A DNA stretch of 64,000 bases. Origin: Trinickia caryophylli (GTDB lineage Bacteria; Pseudomonadota; Gammaproteobacteria; Burkholderiales; Burkholderiaceae). The notes beneath the pieces were generated by a model, which did no database searches, was not told where the DNA came from, and saw nothing but the letters and a program-made list of their open reading frames with translations. Of this stretch, positions 1 through 7,548 are shown piece after piece; positions within the stretch are counted from its first letter, which is position 1, and the number at the start of each line of letters is the position of its first letter. The position numbers were made by a program, and so were the translations under genes. Location of the stretch: the NCBI RefSeq assembly GCF_034424545.1, contig NZ_CP139970.1, positions 3,596,001-3,660,000 on the forward strand, in the 5' to 3' direction.

Positions 1-1
1 C

Positions 2-175
2 CATCTCGTCTCGGGCGATTTCGACTATCTGATCAAGGCCCGCATCGGCGAAATGGCCGACTATCGCAAGTTGCTCGGCGACATCCTGCTGCAGTTGCCC
101 GGCGCCGTTCAGTCGAAGAGCTATGTCGTCATGGAAGAGATCAAGGAAACGCTCGCGATCCCCTTGAGCGATTGA
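2..175 (+). CDS. Lrp/AsnC-family transcriptional regulator, C-terminal end (partial)
   Basis: Only the last 57 codons are in the window; the gene begins to the left. The readable part (…SGDFDYLIKARIGEM…, …LPGAVQSKSYVVMEEIKET…) matches the C-terminal RAM/AsnC ligand-binding and oligomerisation domain of leucine-responsive regulators, which bind amino acids and assemble octamers on DNA. The N-terminal helix-turn-helix is not visible, so target genes cannot be judged. The sequence resembles true Lrp more than AsnC or BkdR paralogues, but this is from memory of the family and not from a search. Confidence 0.8.
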   Translation, partial: HLVSGDFDYLIKARIGEMADYRKLLGDILLQLPGAVQSKSYVVMEEIKETLAIPLSD

Positions 176-304
176 GCAAGCGCGGGGTTGCGCCGCGCCG
201 ATCATGCGTAGCGTGTCAGCTTCGGCTGCCGTAAGATCGCTCCTGCGAGCCGCAGCTTCGGCCGCCAGCCTTTTTTCGCTTACGCCTACTCCGATTCTCC
301 GACG

Positions 305-1381
305 ATGCCCGCACGCTTGAATGCCGCCCCCTTGACGGCGCTCGCCGCCGCTGCGCTGTTCGGCGCGACCACCCCGCTCGCGAAACTGCTGCTCGGGTCC
401 GTGCCGCCTTTCGTGCTCGCCGGCCTTTTTTATCTCGGCAGCGGGATCGGACTTGCACTCGTCCTGCTCGTGCGTCGAGCGGGCAGGCGCGGTGACGGCG
501 AAGCCGAACGCGCAACCCACATGCAACGCCTCACGCGCGGCGAGCTGCCGTGGCTCGCGGGCGCGATCCTCGCGGGCGGCGTGGCCGGCCCGGCGCTGCT
601 GATGTTCGGCCTTACGGCGACGCCCGCGGCCACCGCCTCGCTGCTGCTCAATCTGGAAGGGGTGTTTACGGCCGGCCTCGCATGGATCGTCTTTCGGGAA
701 AATGTCGACTGGCAGGTATTCCTCGGCATGATCGCGATCGTCGCAGGCGGGGTTGTGCTGTCGTGGCAACCGGGCGTGGCCGCCGTGCCGCTCGGCGCGC
801 TTTTCGTCGCGGCCGCGTGCGCGTGCTGGGCCGTCGACAACAACCTCACGCGCAAGGTATCGACCAACGATGCGATCGCGATCGCCTGCATCAAGGGGCT
901 CGCCGCCGGCTCGGTCAATCTCGCGATCGGGCTTGCGACCGGCGCCGCGCTGCCGCAGGCCACCGCGCTCGGAGCGGCCATGATCATCGGTTTCGCCGGC
1001 TACGGCGTGAGCCTTTCGCTTTTCATCGTCGCTCTACGACATCTGGGCACGGCGAGAACGGGCGCTTATTTCTCGGTCGCGCCGTTGATCGGCGTGGCGC
1101 TCTCGCTCGCGATCTGGCCGGCGTGGCCGCCCGTTGCGTTCTGGTTCGCGTGCGCGCTGATGGCAGCGGGTGTCTGGCTGCATCTGCGCGAACGGCACGA
1201 GCACGCGCATACGCACGAGCCGCTCGAGCACAGCCATCGGCATCGTCATGACAGCCATCATCGACACGAGCACGATTTCGCGTGGGACGGCACCGAACCG
1301 CACGTGCATCCACACCGGCACGAGCGGATAACGCATACCCACGCGCATTACCCCGACATTCACCATCGCCACGGTCACTGA
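305..1381 (+). CDS. DMT/EamA-family transporter with histidine-rich C-terminal tail
   Basis: This is a 358-residue inner-membrane protein of the drug/metabolite transporter superfamily: two EamA repeats of about five hydrophobic helices each (residues about 8-155 and 160-293). The family exports or imports small metabolites such as amino acids and nucleosides. Unusually, residues 298-358 form a soluble tail with 23 histidines in 61 residues, in HxH and HRH clusters. Such tails bind Ni, Co, Zn or Cu in metal chaperones and transporters, so metal transport or metal sensing is plausible, but the transmembrane part does not show it. The start is the first ATG after a short leader. The 3' end overlaps the convergent acyl-CoA dehydrogenase gene by seven bases. 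Confidence 0.85.
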   Translation: MPARLNAAPLTALAAAALFGATTPLAKLLLGSVPPFVLAGLFYLGSGIGLALVLLVRRAGRRGDGEAERATHMQRLTRGELPWLAGAILAGGVAGPALLMFGLTATPAATASLLLNLEGVFTAGLAWIVFRENVDWQVFLGMIAIVAGGVVLSWQPGVAAVPLGALFVAAACACWAVDNNLTRKVSTNDAIAIACIKGLAAGSVNLAIGLATGAALPQATALGAAMIIGFAGYGVSLSLFIVALRHLGTARTGAYFSVAPLIGVALSLAIWPAWPPVAFWFACALMAAGVWLHLRERHEHAHTHEPLEHSHRHRHDSHHRHEHDFAWDGTEPHVHPHRHERITHTHAHYPDIHHRHGH

Positions 1382-2541
1382 GCGGCCGGCCGCCCGGCTG
1401 CGGGGGCGTCGTGCTCGCGGCTCAACGCGGCATACCGGGCCAGATGGTGGTCTTCGTCGCCGAGCTGATGATCGATCATCACGAGCCGTTTGGCATAGTG
1501 CGAGAGCGGCAGCTCCCAGGTCATACCGATGCCGCCATGCATCTGGACGGACTCGCGCGCGACGAGCTGGCCCGCCTGTCCGATCGTGTATTTGGCGGCC
1601 GATAGCGCTCGCTCGCGGGCGAGCCGCGCGCCGTCGAGCGCGCTCGATGCGTTGATGACGGACGAGCGGGCCTGTTCGAGCTCGATCGCGAGATCGGCCA
1701 CGCGGTGCCGCAGCGCCTGGAAGGTGCCAAGCGGCGCGCCGAACTGGCGGCGCGTGCGCAGATAGTCGAGCGTCATCTCGAATGCGGCGTTCATCGTGCC
1801 GAGCGCTTGCGCGCAAAGCGCCAGCGTGCCGCGCGCAAGCGCCGCCTCGATTATCTCGAAGCCGGTGCCGGCGGTGCCGACGAGCGCATCGGCGGGCACG
1901 CATAGCCCGTCGAACGAGATATCCGCCGCGCGTCCGCCGTCGATCAGCGTATAGCCGCGCCGGCGCAAGCCTGCCGCTTCGCGCGGCACGAGAAAGAGCG
2001 AAATGCCGTGTTCGTCGCCGAGGGCGCCCGACGTGCGTGCGGACACGAGCACGACATCGGCTTGTTCGGCCGCCGCTACGACGGCCTTGGCTCCATCCAG
2101 GCGCCATCCGTTCGCATGCGGCACGGCGCGCGTGTTCACGTGCGAGCGTGCATAGCGGGTGTCGGGTTCGCCGTGCGCGAACGCAGCGATGGCTTCGCCC
2201 GTCATGAGGCGCGCAAGCCATGCGCGTTGAGACGGGCTGCCCGCGCGGGCCAGCGCGTGACCGACGACGAGCGCGCCGAGAAAGGGCTCGATCACGAGCC
2301 CGCGGCCGAGCGCTTCGAAGACGACGGCGATATCGTCGCCGGTGCCGCCGAAGCCGCCATCGGCTTCGGCGAAGAGCGCGCCGATGGCGCCCAGTTCGCC
2401 GAAGCGTTGCCAGAGCCCACGATCGAGGCCGCCCGGCGACCGGGCAATCCGTTCACGCACGGCGTGCCCGTATTGCCCGGCGATGAAACGCGCGAGCGTA
2501 TCGGCGAGCATGTGCTGCTCGTCGGTGAGGTCGAAGTTCAT
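1375..2541 (-). CDS. Acyl-CoA dehydrogenase family protein (subunit 2 of a pair)
   Basis: This 388-residue flavoprotein has the acyl-CoA dehydrogenase layout: N-terminal helical domain (begins MNFDLTDEQHMLADTLARF), middle beta domain, and C-terminal helical domain with the HGGIGMTWE-type motif. The family introduces an alpha-beta double bond in acyl-CoA thioesters using FAD and passes electrons to ETF. It lies 53 bp downstream of another acyl-CoA dehydrogenase on the same strand, followed upstream by a FadB-like gene, so the three are probably one operon. The MCAD-type catalytic Glu (in a YEG motif near the C terminus) is not present. Adjacent pairs like this form alpha2beta2 enzymes in steroid and bile-acid degradation. 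The substrate cannot be told from sequence. Confidence 0.85.
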   Translation of the reverse strand: MNFDLTDEQHMLADTLARFIAGQYGHAVRERIARSPGGLDRGLWQRFGELGAIGALFAEADGGFGGTGDDIAVVFEALGRGLVIEPFLGALVVGHALARAGSPSQRAWLARLMTGEAIAAFAHGEPDTRYARSHVNTRAVPHANGWRLDGAKAVVAAAEQADVVLVSARTSGALGDEHGISLFLVPREAAGLRRRGYTLIDGGRAADISFDGLCVPADALVGTAGTGFEIIEAALARGTLALCAQALGTMNAAFEMTLDYLRTRRQFGAPLGTFQALRHRVADLAIELEQARSSVINASSALDGARLARERALSAAKYTIGQAGQLVARESVQMHGGIGMTWELPLSHYAKRLVMIDHQLGDEDHHLARYAALSREHDAPAAGRPAAQ

Positions 2542-2594
2542 GGTGGCACTCCGTCAGCTTGATGCGCTTGAACCGCTCGCAGCGCGCGCATCGT

Positions 2595-3803
2595 TCAAAG
2601 TCCGAGCAGCGCTTGGGCGATGATGTTCTTCTGGATTTCGTTCGAGCCGCCGTAGATCGACAGCTTGTACTGGTTGAAGTCGCTTTTCGCGGCGTCGAAG
2701 ACGTCGACAGGACCGAGTGGGCCGCCGTCGTAGCCCTCGTCGAACGCTTCGTCGACGAACGGCCGGGCATAAGGCCCGAGCGCTCGGCGCATGAGCGAAG
2801 CGAGGGTCTGGCGAATTTGCGTGCCGCGCACCTTCAGCATGGAGCTTTGCACGCCAGGCGTAGCGCCGCCCGCCGCGGCCGCGATCATGCGCAGGTTCGT
2901 CGTCTTCATGTTCTCGAGGTCGATCGTCACGCGTGCCACGCGCGCAGCGAAGAGCGAGTCCTCGGCGAGCGGGCGGCCGTTTTCGAGAATCTGCCCGGCC
3001 ACGTGGCGCAGGCGTTCGAGCGCAGCCATCGAAAAGCCGACGCCCGCAATGTTCGTGCGCTCGTAGGTCAGCAGGTATTTTGCGTACGTCCAGCCACGGT
3101 TTTCTTCGCCAACGAGGTTGCCGGCCGGCACGCGCACGTCTGTGAGAAATACCTCGTTGACCTCGTGCTCGCCGTCGAGCGTGACGATCGGGCGCACTTC
3201 GACGCCGGGCGAGCGCATGTCGACGAGCAAAAAGCTGATGCCTTCCTGCTTGCGCGCGTGGGGATCGGTGCGCACGAGGCAGAACATCATGTTGGCGTAG
3301 TGGCCGAGGGTGGTCCAGGTTTTCTGGCCGTTCACGACGTAGTAATCGCCGTCGGAATCGGCAACGCGTACGGCGCGTGTCGAGAGCCCGGCCAGATCGG
3401 AGCCCGCGCCGGGCTCCGAATAACCCTGGCACCACCAGTCCGAGCCGTCGAGAATGCGTGGCAGCCAGTGGCGTTTTTGCGCGTCGCTGCCGTATTCGAT
3501 CAGCACGGGGCCGAGCATGTTCACGCCGAACGGCACGATGCGCGGCGCATGCGCGAGCGCACATTCGTTTTCGAAGACGAAGCGCTCGATCGGTGTCCAG
3601 CCAGGGCCGCCGTATTCGCGCGGCCAGTGACTCGCGAGCCACCCGCGCGCGTTGACGAGCGCATGCCATTGCGCCATGTCTTCGCGCCGAAGCCGTTGCC
3701 CGTGGCGCACCTTGTGTGCGATCCGCGGCGGCAGCGATTCCGCGAGAAAGCGCCGCACTTCGTCGCGAAACGCATGTTCCTTTTCAGTGAAATCGAGGTC
3801 CAT
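2595..3803 (-). CDS. Acyl-CoA dehydrogenase family protein (subunit 1 of a pair)
   Basis: This 402-residue acyl-CoA dehydrogenase has the full three-domain fold, including the WCQGYSEPGAGSDLA flavin-binding stretch and WTTLGHYA motif in the middle domain. It ends in IYGGSNEIQKNIIAQ, where the Glu of the usual YEG motif is Gly, so the catalytic base would have to lie elsewhere (an IVD-like helix-G position) or in the partner subunit. It sits between the FadB-like gene and the second dehydrogenase on the minus strand. The start is the ATG giving MDLDFTEKEHAFRDEV, the typical family N terminus. It likely works in a catabolic beta-oxidation side pathway with its neighbours. Confidence 0.87.
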   Translation of the reverse strand: MDLDFTEKEHAFRDEVRRFLAESLPPRIAHKVRHGQRLRREDMAQWHALVNARGWLASHWPREYGGPGWTPIERFVFENECALAHAPRIVPFGVNMLGPVLIEYGSDAQKRHWLPRILDGSDWWCQGYSEPGAGSDLAGLSTRAVRVADSDGDYYVVNGQKTWTTLGHYANMMFCLVRTDPHARKQEGISFLLVDMRSPGVEVRPIVTLDGEHEVNEVFLTDVRVPAGNLVGEENRGWTYAKYLLTYERTNIAGVGFSMAALERLRHVAGQILENGRPLAEDSLFAARVARVTIDLENMKTTNLRMIAAAAGGATPGVQSSMLKVRGTQIRQTLASLMRRALGPYARPFVDEAFDEGYDGGPLGPVDVFDAAKSDFNQYKLSIYGGSNEIQKNIIAQALLGL

Positions 3804-3863
3804 CGCATATCTCTTTCGCCGAGCGTTCGCTTCGGCGGGCAGGGGCGGTCAGATCTCCGACGC

Positions 3864-5990
3864 TCAGGAGCGCGGCTCGTCGAGGCTCGAGAAGTCCGCG
3901 CCGCGCTCGACGAGTTCGATGATCAGCGTGGACGGTTTCCAGAACAGTGCGTCTTCGCGTTCGTAGCGGCGCAGAGCCGCGAGCACGTTGGCGAGGCCGA
4001 GCGTATCGGCGTATTTCATCGGGCCGCCGCGATAGCGCGGAAAACCGTAGCCATGCACGAGCGTCACGTCGACATCGAGCGGACGCAGCGCGATCCCCTC
4101 CCGCACGACGTTCGCTGCCTCGTTGATGACGGCCATCATGAGGCGCCGCACGATCTCCTCGTCACTGAAGGTGCGCGGGACGATGCCGTGCCGCTCGCGC
4201 TCCGCCGCGACGATGGCTTCGACTTCCGGGTCCGGCTTGCCCACGCGCGCCCCGTCCTCATAGCGGTAGAACCCGCGGCCCGTCTTCTGCCCGAACCAGC
4301 CGCGCTCGCAGAGCCGGTCGGCGATTTCGACGTAGCGGGCGCGCGGATCGCGCGTGGCTGCGCGGCGCTTGCGCGCCGCCCAGCCGATGTCGCCGCCTGC
4401 CAGGTCGACAACTTGATAAGGGCCCATGGGGTAACCGAACGCGCGCATGGCGCCATCGATCTGGTACGGCGAGGCGCCGTCTTCCAGCAGATAGTCGGCC
4501 GCCGTCCGATAAACGGCGAGCAGACGGTTGCCGATGAAACCGTCGCATACGCCCGCGCGCACGGCCACCTTGCGCAGGCGCCGTGCGAAATCGAATGCGG
4601 TGGCGACCACGTCGGGTGCGACGCGCGCGGGCACGACGATCTCCAGCAGCTTCATCACGTTGGCGGGCGAGAAGAAGTGCAGGCCGATCACGTCGGCGGG
4701 CCGCCCGGTGGCCGACGCAATTTCGTCGATGTCGAGGTACGACGTATTGGTGGCCAGCACGGCGCCGGACCGCGCCACGCGATCGAGTTCGACGAAGACG
4801 GCTTTTTTTACGGACATGTCCTCGAACACGGCTTCGATGACGAGATCGGCATCCGAGAGCGCCTCGTAAGATGTGCTGCCGGTGAAGCGCGCCAGCGCCG
4901 CAGCCTTATCGGCGGCCTGAATGCGGCCCTTCGCGACGAGCCCTTCGTAGACGCGCTCGACGCGCGCGCGCCCTGCGGCGAGCGCGGCCTCCTCGCGCTC
5001 GATCATGACGATGGGCAAGCCGGCATCGAGTACGGCCACGGCAATGCCGGCACCCATGGTGCCGCCGCCCACGATGCCGACGCGTTCGATCGAGCGAGGA
5101 GACGACGCTTGCGTTTCGGGCGCCTTGGCAGCTTCGCGCTCGGCGAAGAACGCATGGACGAGCCCCGCGCGCTGCGGGCTCGCGAGGCATTCGAGAAAGG
5201 CGCTGCGCTCCAGCGCAAGACCTTCGTCGAATGGCCGCTCGAGCGCGGCTTGCACCGCGTCGACGATCTTCATCGGCGAGAGCAGGCCGCGCGAGCGCGC
5301 GGCGATCTGCGCGCGTGCGGCATCGATTGCCGCCTTTGCGGCGGTCGGGTCTCGCGCGAGCGCTTGCGCGTCGCGCGTCGGACGGGGGGCCGCCTGGGCG
5401 GAGGCGAGTTCGCGCGCATAGGCGAGACCTTCGGCTGCGATGTCGCCGCTTGCGGCGAGGCGGTCGACGAGCCCGAGCGCAAGCGCCTCGTTACCGCTTA
5501 CGTGACGGCCCGAAAGCATGAGGTCGAGCGCCGCGGGCGCACCGATGAGGCGGGGCGCGCGCTGCGTGCCCCCTGCACCCGGCAGCAAGCCGAGATTCAC
5601 CTCGGGCAATCCGAGCTTCGCATCGCGCAGCGCGATGCGATAGTGCGCGGCCAGGGCGATCTCGAGCCCGCCGCCGAGCGCTGCCCCGTGGATCGCGGCG
5701 ACCACCGGTTTCGTCGACGACTCGATGCGCTCGCAGACCGTGGGCAGCAGGGGCGGCTGAGGGGGCTTGCCGAACTCGCGGATATCGGCGCCCGCGATGA
5801 AGTTGCGGCCGGTGCCGATGATCAGTGCGACAGCGACGGCTGGGTTGGCCTCGGCTTCCTCGATGGCCGCGACGAGCGAGCGGCGCACGTCGGCACTCAG
5901 TGCGTTCACGGGAGGGTGATCGATCCTGATGACGAGCACGTTCGCATCGAGCGCGTGCGTGACGAAGGGGGCGGCTTGAGATCCATTCAT
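3864..5990 (-). CDS. FadB/FadJ-like bifunctional enoyl-CoA hydratase / 3-hydroxyacyl-CoA dehydrogenase
   Basis: This is a 708-residue multifunctional beta-oxidation enzyme. Residues about 10-190 are an enoyl-CoA hydratase domain with the oxyanion-hole stretch NFIAGADIREF and both catalytic glutamates (E110 in GGGLEIAL and E130 in GLPEVNLGL). Residues about 300-480 are the NAD-binding domain (GGGTMG at 308-313, H438 in LHFFSP), followed by two C-terminal dehydrogenase helical domains. It converts enoyl-CoA to 3-ketoacyl-CoA. The frame is open further upstream, but the ATG giving MNGSQAAPF is the natural start because the upstream residues do not look like the family and overlap the divergent LysR promoter. 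It heads the likely operon with the two acyl-CoA dehydrogenases. A thiolase is not in the window. Confidence 0.9.
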   Translation of the reverse strand: MNGSQAAPFVTHALDANVLVIRIDHPPVNALSADVRRSLVAAIEEAEANPAVAVALIIGTGRNFIAGADIREFGKPPQPPLLPTVCERIESSTKPVVAAIHGAALGGGLEIALAAHYRIALRDAKLGLPEVNLGLLPGAGGTQRAPRLIGAPAALDLMLSGRHVSGNEALALGLVDRLAASGDIAAEGLAYARELASAQAAPRPTRDAQALARDPTAAKAAIDAARAQIAARSRGLLSPMKIVDAVQAALERPFDEGLALERSAFLECLASPQRAGLVHAFFAEREAAKAPETQASSPRSIERVGIVGGGTMGAGIAVAVLDAGLPIVMIEREEAALAAGRARVERVYEGLVAKGRIQAADKAAALARFTGSTSYEALSDADLVIEAVFEDMSVKKAVFVELDRVARSGAVLATNTSYLDIDEIASATGRPADVIGLHFFSPANVMKLLEIVVPARVAPDVVATAFDFARRLRKVAVRAGVCDGFIGNRLLAVYRTAADYLLEDGASPYQIDGAMRAFGYPMGPYQVVDLAGGDIGWAARKRRAATRDPRARYVEIADRLCERGWFGQKTGRGFYRYEDGARVGKPDPEVEAIVAAERERHGIVPRTFSDEEIVRRLMMAVINEAANVVREGIALRPLDVDVTLVHGYGFPRYRGGPMKYADTLGLANVLAALRRYEREDALFWKPSTLIIELVERGADFSSLDEPRS

Positions 5991-6110
5991 GAGAGGCGGC
6001 TCTGTCTCGTAAAGTCTTTTCTCTGGGCTTCGGCTGGGCTGGGGCTTAAGCCGGCGGAGCATGTTCTTGATTGTCGATGGGATAAGCACAATTGACAATG
6101 GAAGCGTGCA

Positions 6111-6125
6111 TTGACAGACTGTCAA
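6111..6125. promoter_or_regulatory. Perfect palindrome in the fadB-like/lysR divergent region (candidate LysR operator)
   Basis: TTGACAG-A-CTGTCAA is a perfect 7-bp inverted repeat lying 40 bp before the LysR start and 120 bp before the divergent FadB-like start. It contains a TTGACA hexamer on each strand, so it could double as -35 elements. A further TTGACA lies at 6092. LysR regulators usually bind a T-N11-A dyad in exactly this position. Assignment to the adjacent LysR is inference. Confidence 0.5.
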
Positions 6126-6165
6126 ATTGCATTTGACGCGAGAGCGAAGTAAGCCTGATTCCGAC

Positions 6166-7092
6166 ATGTCGATCGACCCGAACGCGCTGGCGCTGCTCGT
6201 GGAAATCCTCGAGGCTGGCAACCTGAGCGCGGCTGCTCGCCGGCTCAAGATGACGCGCGCGAACGTGAGCTACCATCTCGCCCATCTCGAGCGCACGCTC
6301 GGGCTGCAACTCGTGCGGCGCACGACACGGCGCGTCGAGCCGACGGAAGCGGGTTTGCGTCTCGTCGAGCATGGCCGCGCGATCCGCAATGCCGTGCGCG
6401 CAGCCAAGGAGTCGGCGGAAACGCTCGGCAAGACGCTGCAGGGGCGAGTCCGGCTCTCGGTGCCGAGCGGCTACGGCCAGCTCGTCATGGCCGATTGGCT
6501 CGTCGCATTCAAGCGGCAGCACCCGGGCATCGTGCTCGACGTGACCTTCGAGAACCGCATCGAAGATCTGCTGCGCGACGAAATCGACATTGCAGTACGC
6601 GTGATGTCCGAGCCGCCGCAAAACGTCGTCGCGCGTGACATGGGTCCCGTGCACTACGTGGCCTGCGCATCGGTGTACTATGCCCGCGAACACGGCATGC
6701 CCGGCGGACTCGATGCGTTGCGTCGGGCACCGCTGATCACGTCGGCCGTGGTGGGGCGGCAGTTGAGAGTCTCGGCATACCTCGACGATGAACGCCATGA
6801 GGTACTGCTCGAGCCGACGCTCATTTCGGAGAATTTTGCGTTTCTGCGGCAGGCATTGCTCGCGGGGCTCGGCGTGGGCATCGTGCCTCGGTACGTCGTC
6901 GACGACGACATACGCCGGCGCGAAGTGGTGACGACGCTCGACGCGTGGCGCCTGAGCATTTTCGGTACGCACATGTACATGCTCTACATGCCGGACCGGC
7001 ATCAAACGCGCGCGGCTGCCGCATTGATCGAATTCCTGCTGGGCCGGGCTGCGACGCGGGCGGCGGGCCGCCCGCGCGATCCCGGCGAGTGA
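6166..7092 (+). CDS. LysR-family transcriptional regulator
   Basis: This 308-residue regulator has an N-terminal winged helix-turn-helix (residues about 6-64, SAAARRLKMTRANVSYHLAHLER) and a C-terminal periplasmic-binding-like effector domain (about 90-300). It is divergent from the FadB-like and acyl-CoA dehydrogenase genes, separated by 175 bp with a palindrome, the classical arrangement for a LysR regulator of a catabolic operon. The start was chosen at the ATG giving MSIDPNALALL, the typical family N terminus, not an upstream in-frame codon. It is followed by a hairpin with a T tract. The effector is probably an acyl-CoA or carboxylic acid, but that is inference. Confidence 0.88.
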   Translation: MSIDPNALALLVEILEAGNLSAAARRLKMTRANVSYHLAHLERTLGLQLVRRTTRRVEPTEAGLRLVEHGRAIRNAVRAAKESAETLGKTLQGRVRLSVPSGYGQLVMADWLVAFKRQHPGIVLDVTFENRIEDLLRDEIDIAVRVMSEPPQNVVARDMGPVHYVACASVYYAREHGMPGGLDALRRAPLITSAVVGRQLRVSAYLDDERHEVLLEPTLISENFAFLRQALLAGLGVGIVPRYVVDDDIRRREVVTTLDAWRLSIFGTHMYMLYMPDRHQTRAAAALIEFLLGRAATRAAGRPRDPGE

Positions 7093-7193
7093 AATGGCCG
7101 GCATCGCGCGCTTCCTCGGGGGCGGCGCGACGCCGGCGATAACGGGAAAAGCCGCGACGTCGCCGCGGCTCGGCCCGTGAGGCAGGGCGCTTC

Positions 7194-7227
7194 GATCGGA
7201 GCACCATCGGCGCCCCGATCCGATTTT
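7194..7227 (+). terminator. Rho-independent terminator after the LysR gene
   Basis: A 9-bp stem (GATCGGAGC paired with GCCCCGATC, one G-U pair) with a 9-nt loop is followed by CGATTTT on the plus strand. It lies about 100 bp beyond the LysR stop and before the convergent csbD. Confidence 0.5.
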
Positions 7228-7232
7228 GGCGC

Positions 7233-7255
7233 GGCCGGCGCGCAATGCGCCGGCC
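7233..7255 (-). terminator. Stem-loop immediately after csbD
   Basis: GGCCGGCGC and GCGCCGGCC form a perfect 9-bp stem with a 5-nt loop, 10 bp beyond the csbD stop. There is no T run on the minus strand, so it may be a weak terminator or an mRNA-stabilising structure. Confidence 0.4.
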
Positions 7256-7265
7256 AGCGCGAGCA

Positions 7266-7448
7266 TCAGTGGTGATGGCCTTTCTTCAGTTCTTCCTTGG
7301 CGTCACCATAACCCTTGCGGATCTCGCCGGCACCTTGCTGCAGATCGCCCTTCGCTTCGCGAGCCGGGTTGTCGGTGGCCTTGCCCACCGTCTCGTTCAC
7401 CTTGCCCTTCGCTTTTTCGGTCATGCCCTTCACTTGGTCCTTGTTCAT
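7266..7448 (-). CDS. CsbD-family stress-response protein
   Basis: This 60-residue, highly charged protein (MNKDQVKGMTEKAKGKVNE…, GDLQQGAGEIRKGYGDAKEEL) is a clear CsbD-like protein. The family is small, hydrophilic, helical and induced by general stress or phosphate starvation; its molecular role is not established. It lies 100 bp downstream of the large penicillin-binding protein gene on the same strand and ends in HHH. The start ATG is preceded by GGAGG at about 8 bp. Confidence 0.92.
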   Translation of the reverse strand: MNKDQVKGMTEKAKGKVNETVGKATDNPAREAKGDLQQGAGEIRKGYGDAKEELKKGHHH

Positions 7449-7548
7449 GCGAGCCTCCGTTGGTTCAGTTCAGTGAGCCGCAACGTGCGGCATCTGACAT
7501 CCTGCAACGGACGTGCCCGCGGCTCGCCTCCCGGAGCGCGGCCAGACC

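Noticed and set aside
2559..6095. A very long open frame antisense to the acyl-CoA dehydrogenase and FadB-like genes
   Set aside because: Its Arg/His/Ala-rich sequence has no family resemblance, and the opposite strand carries clear enzymes. High GC keeps antisense frames open.
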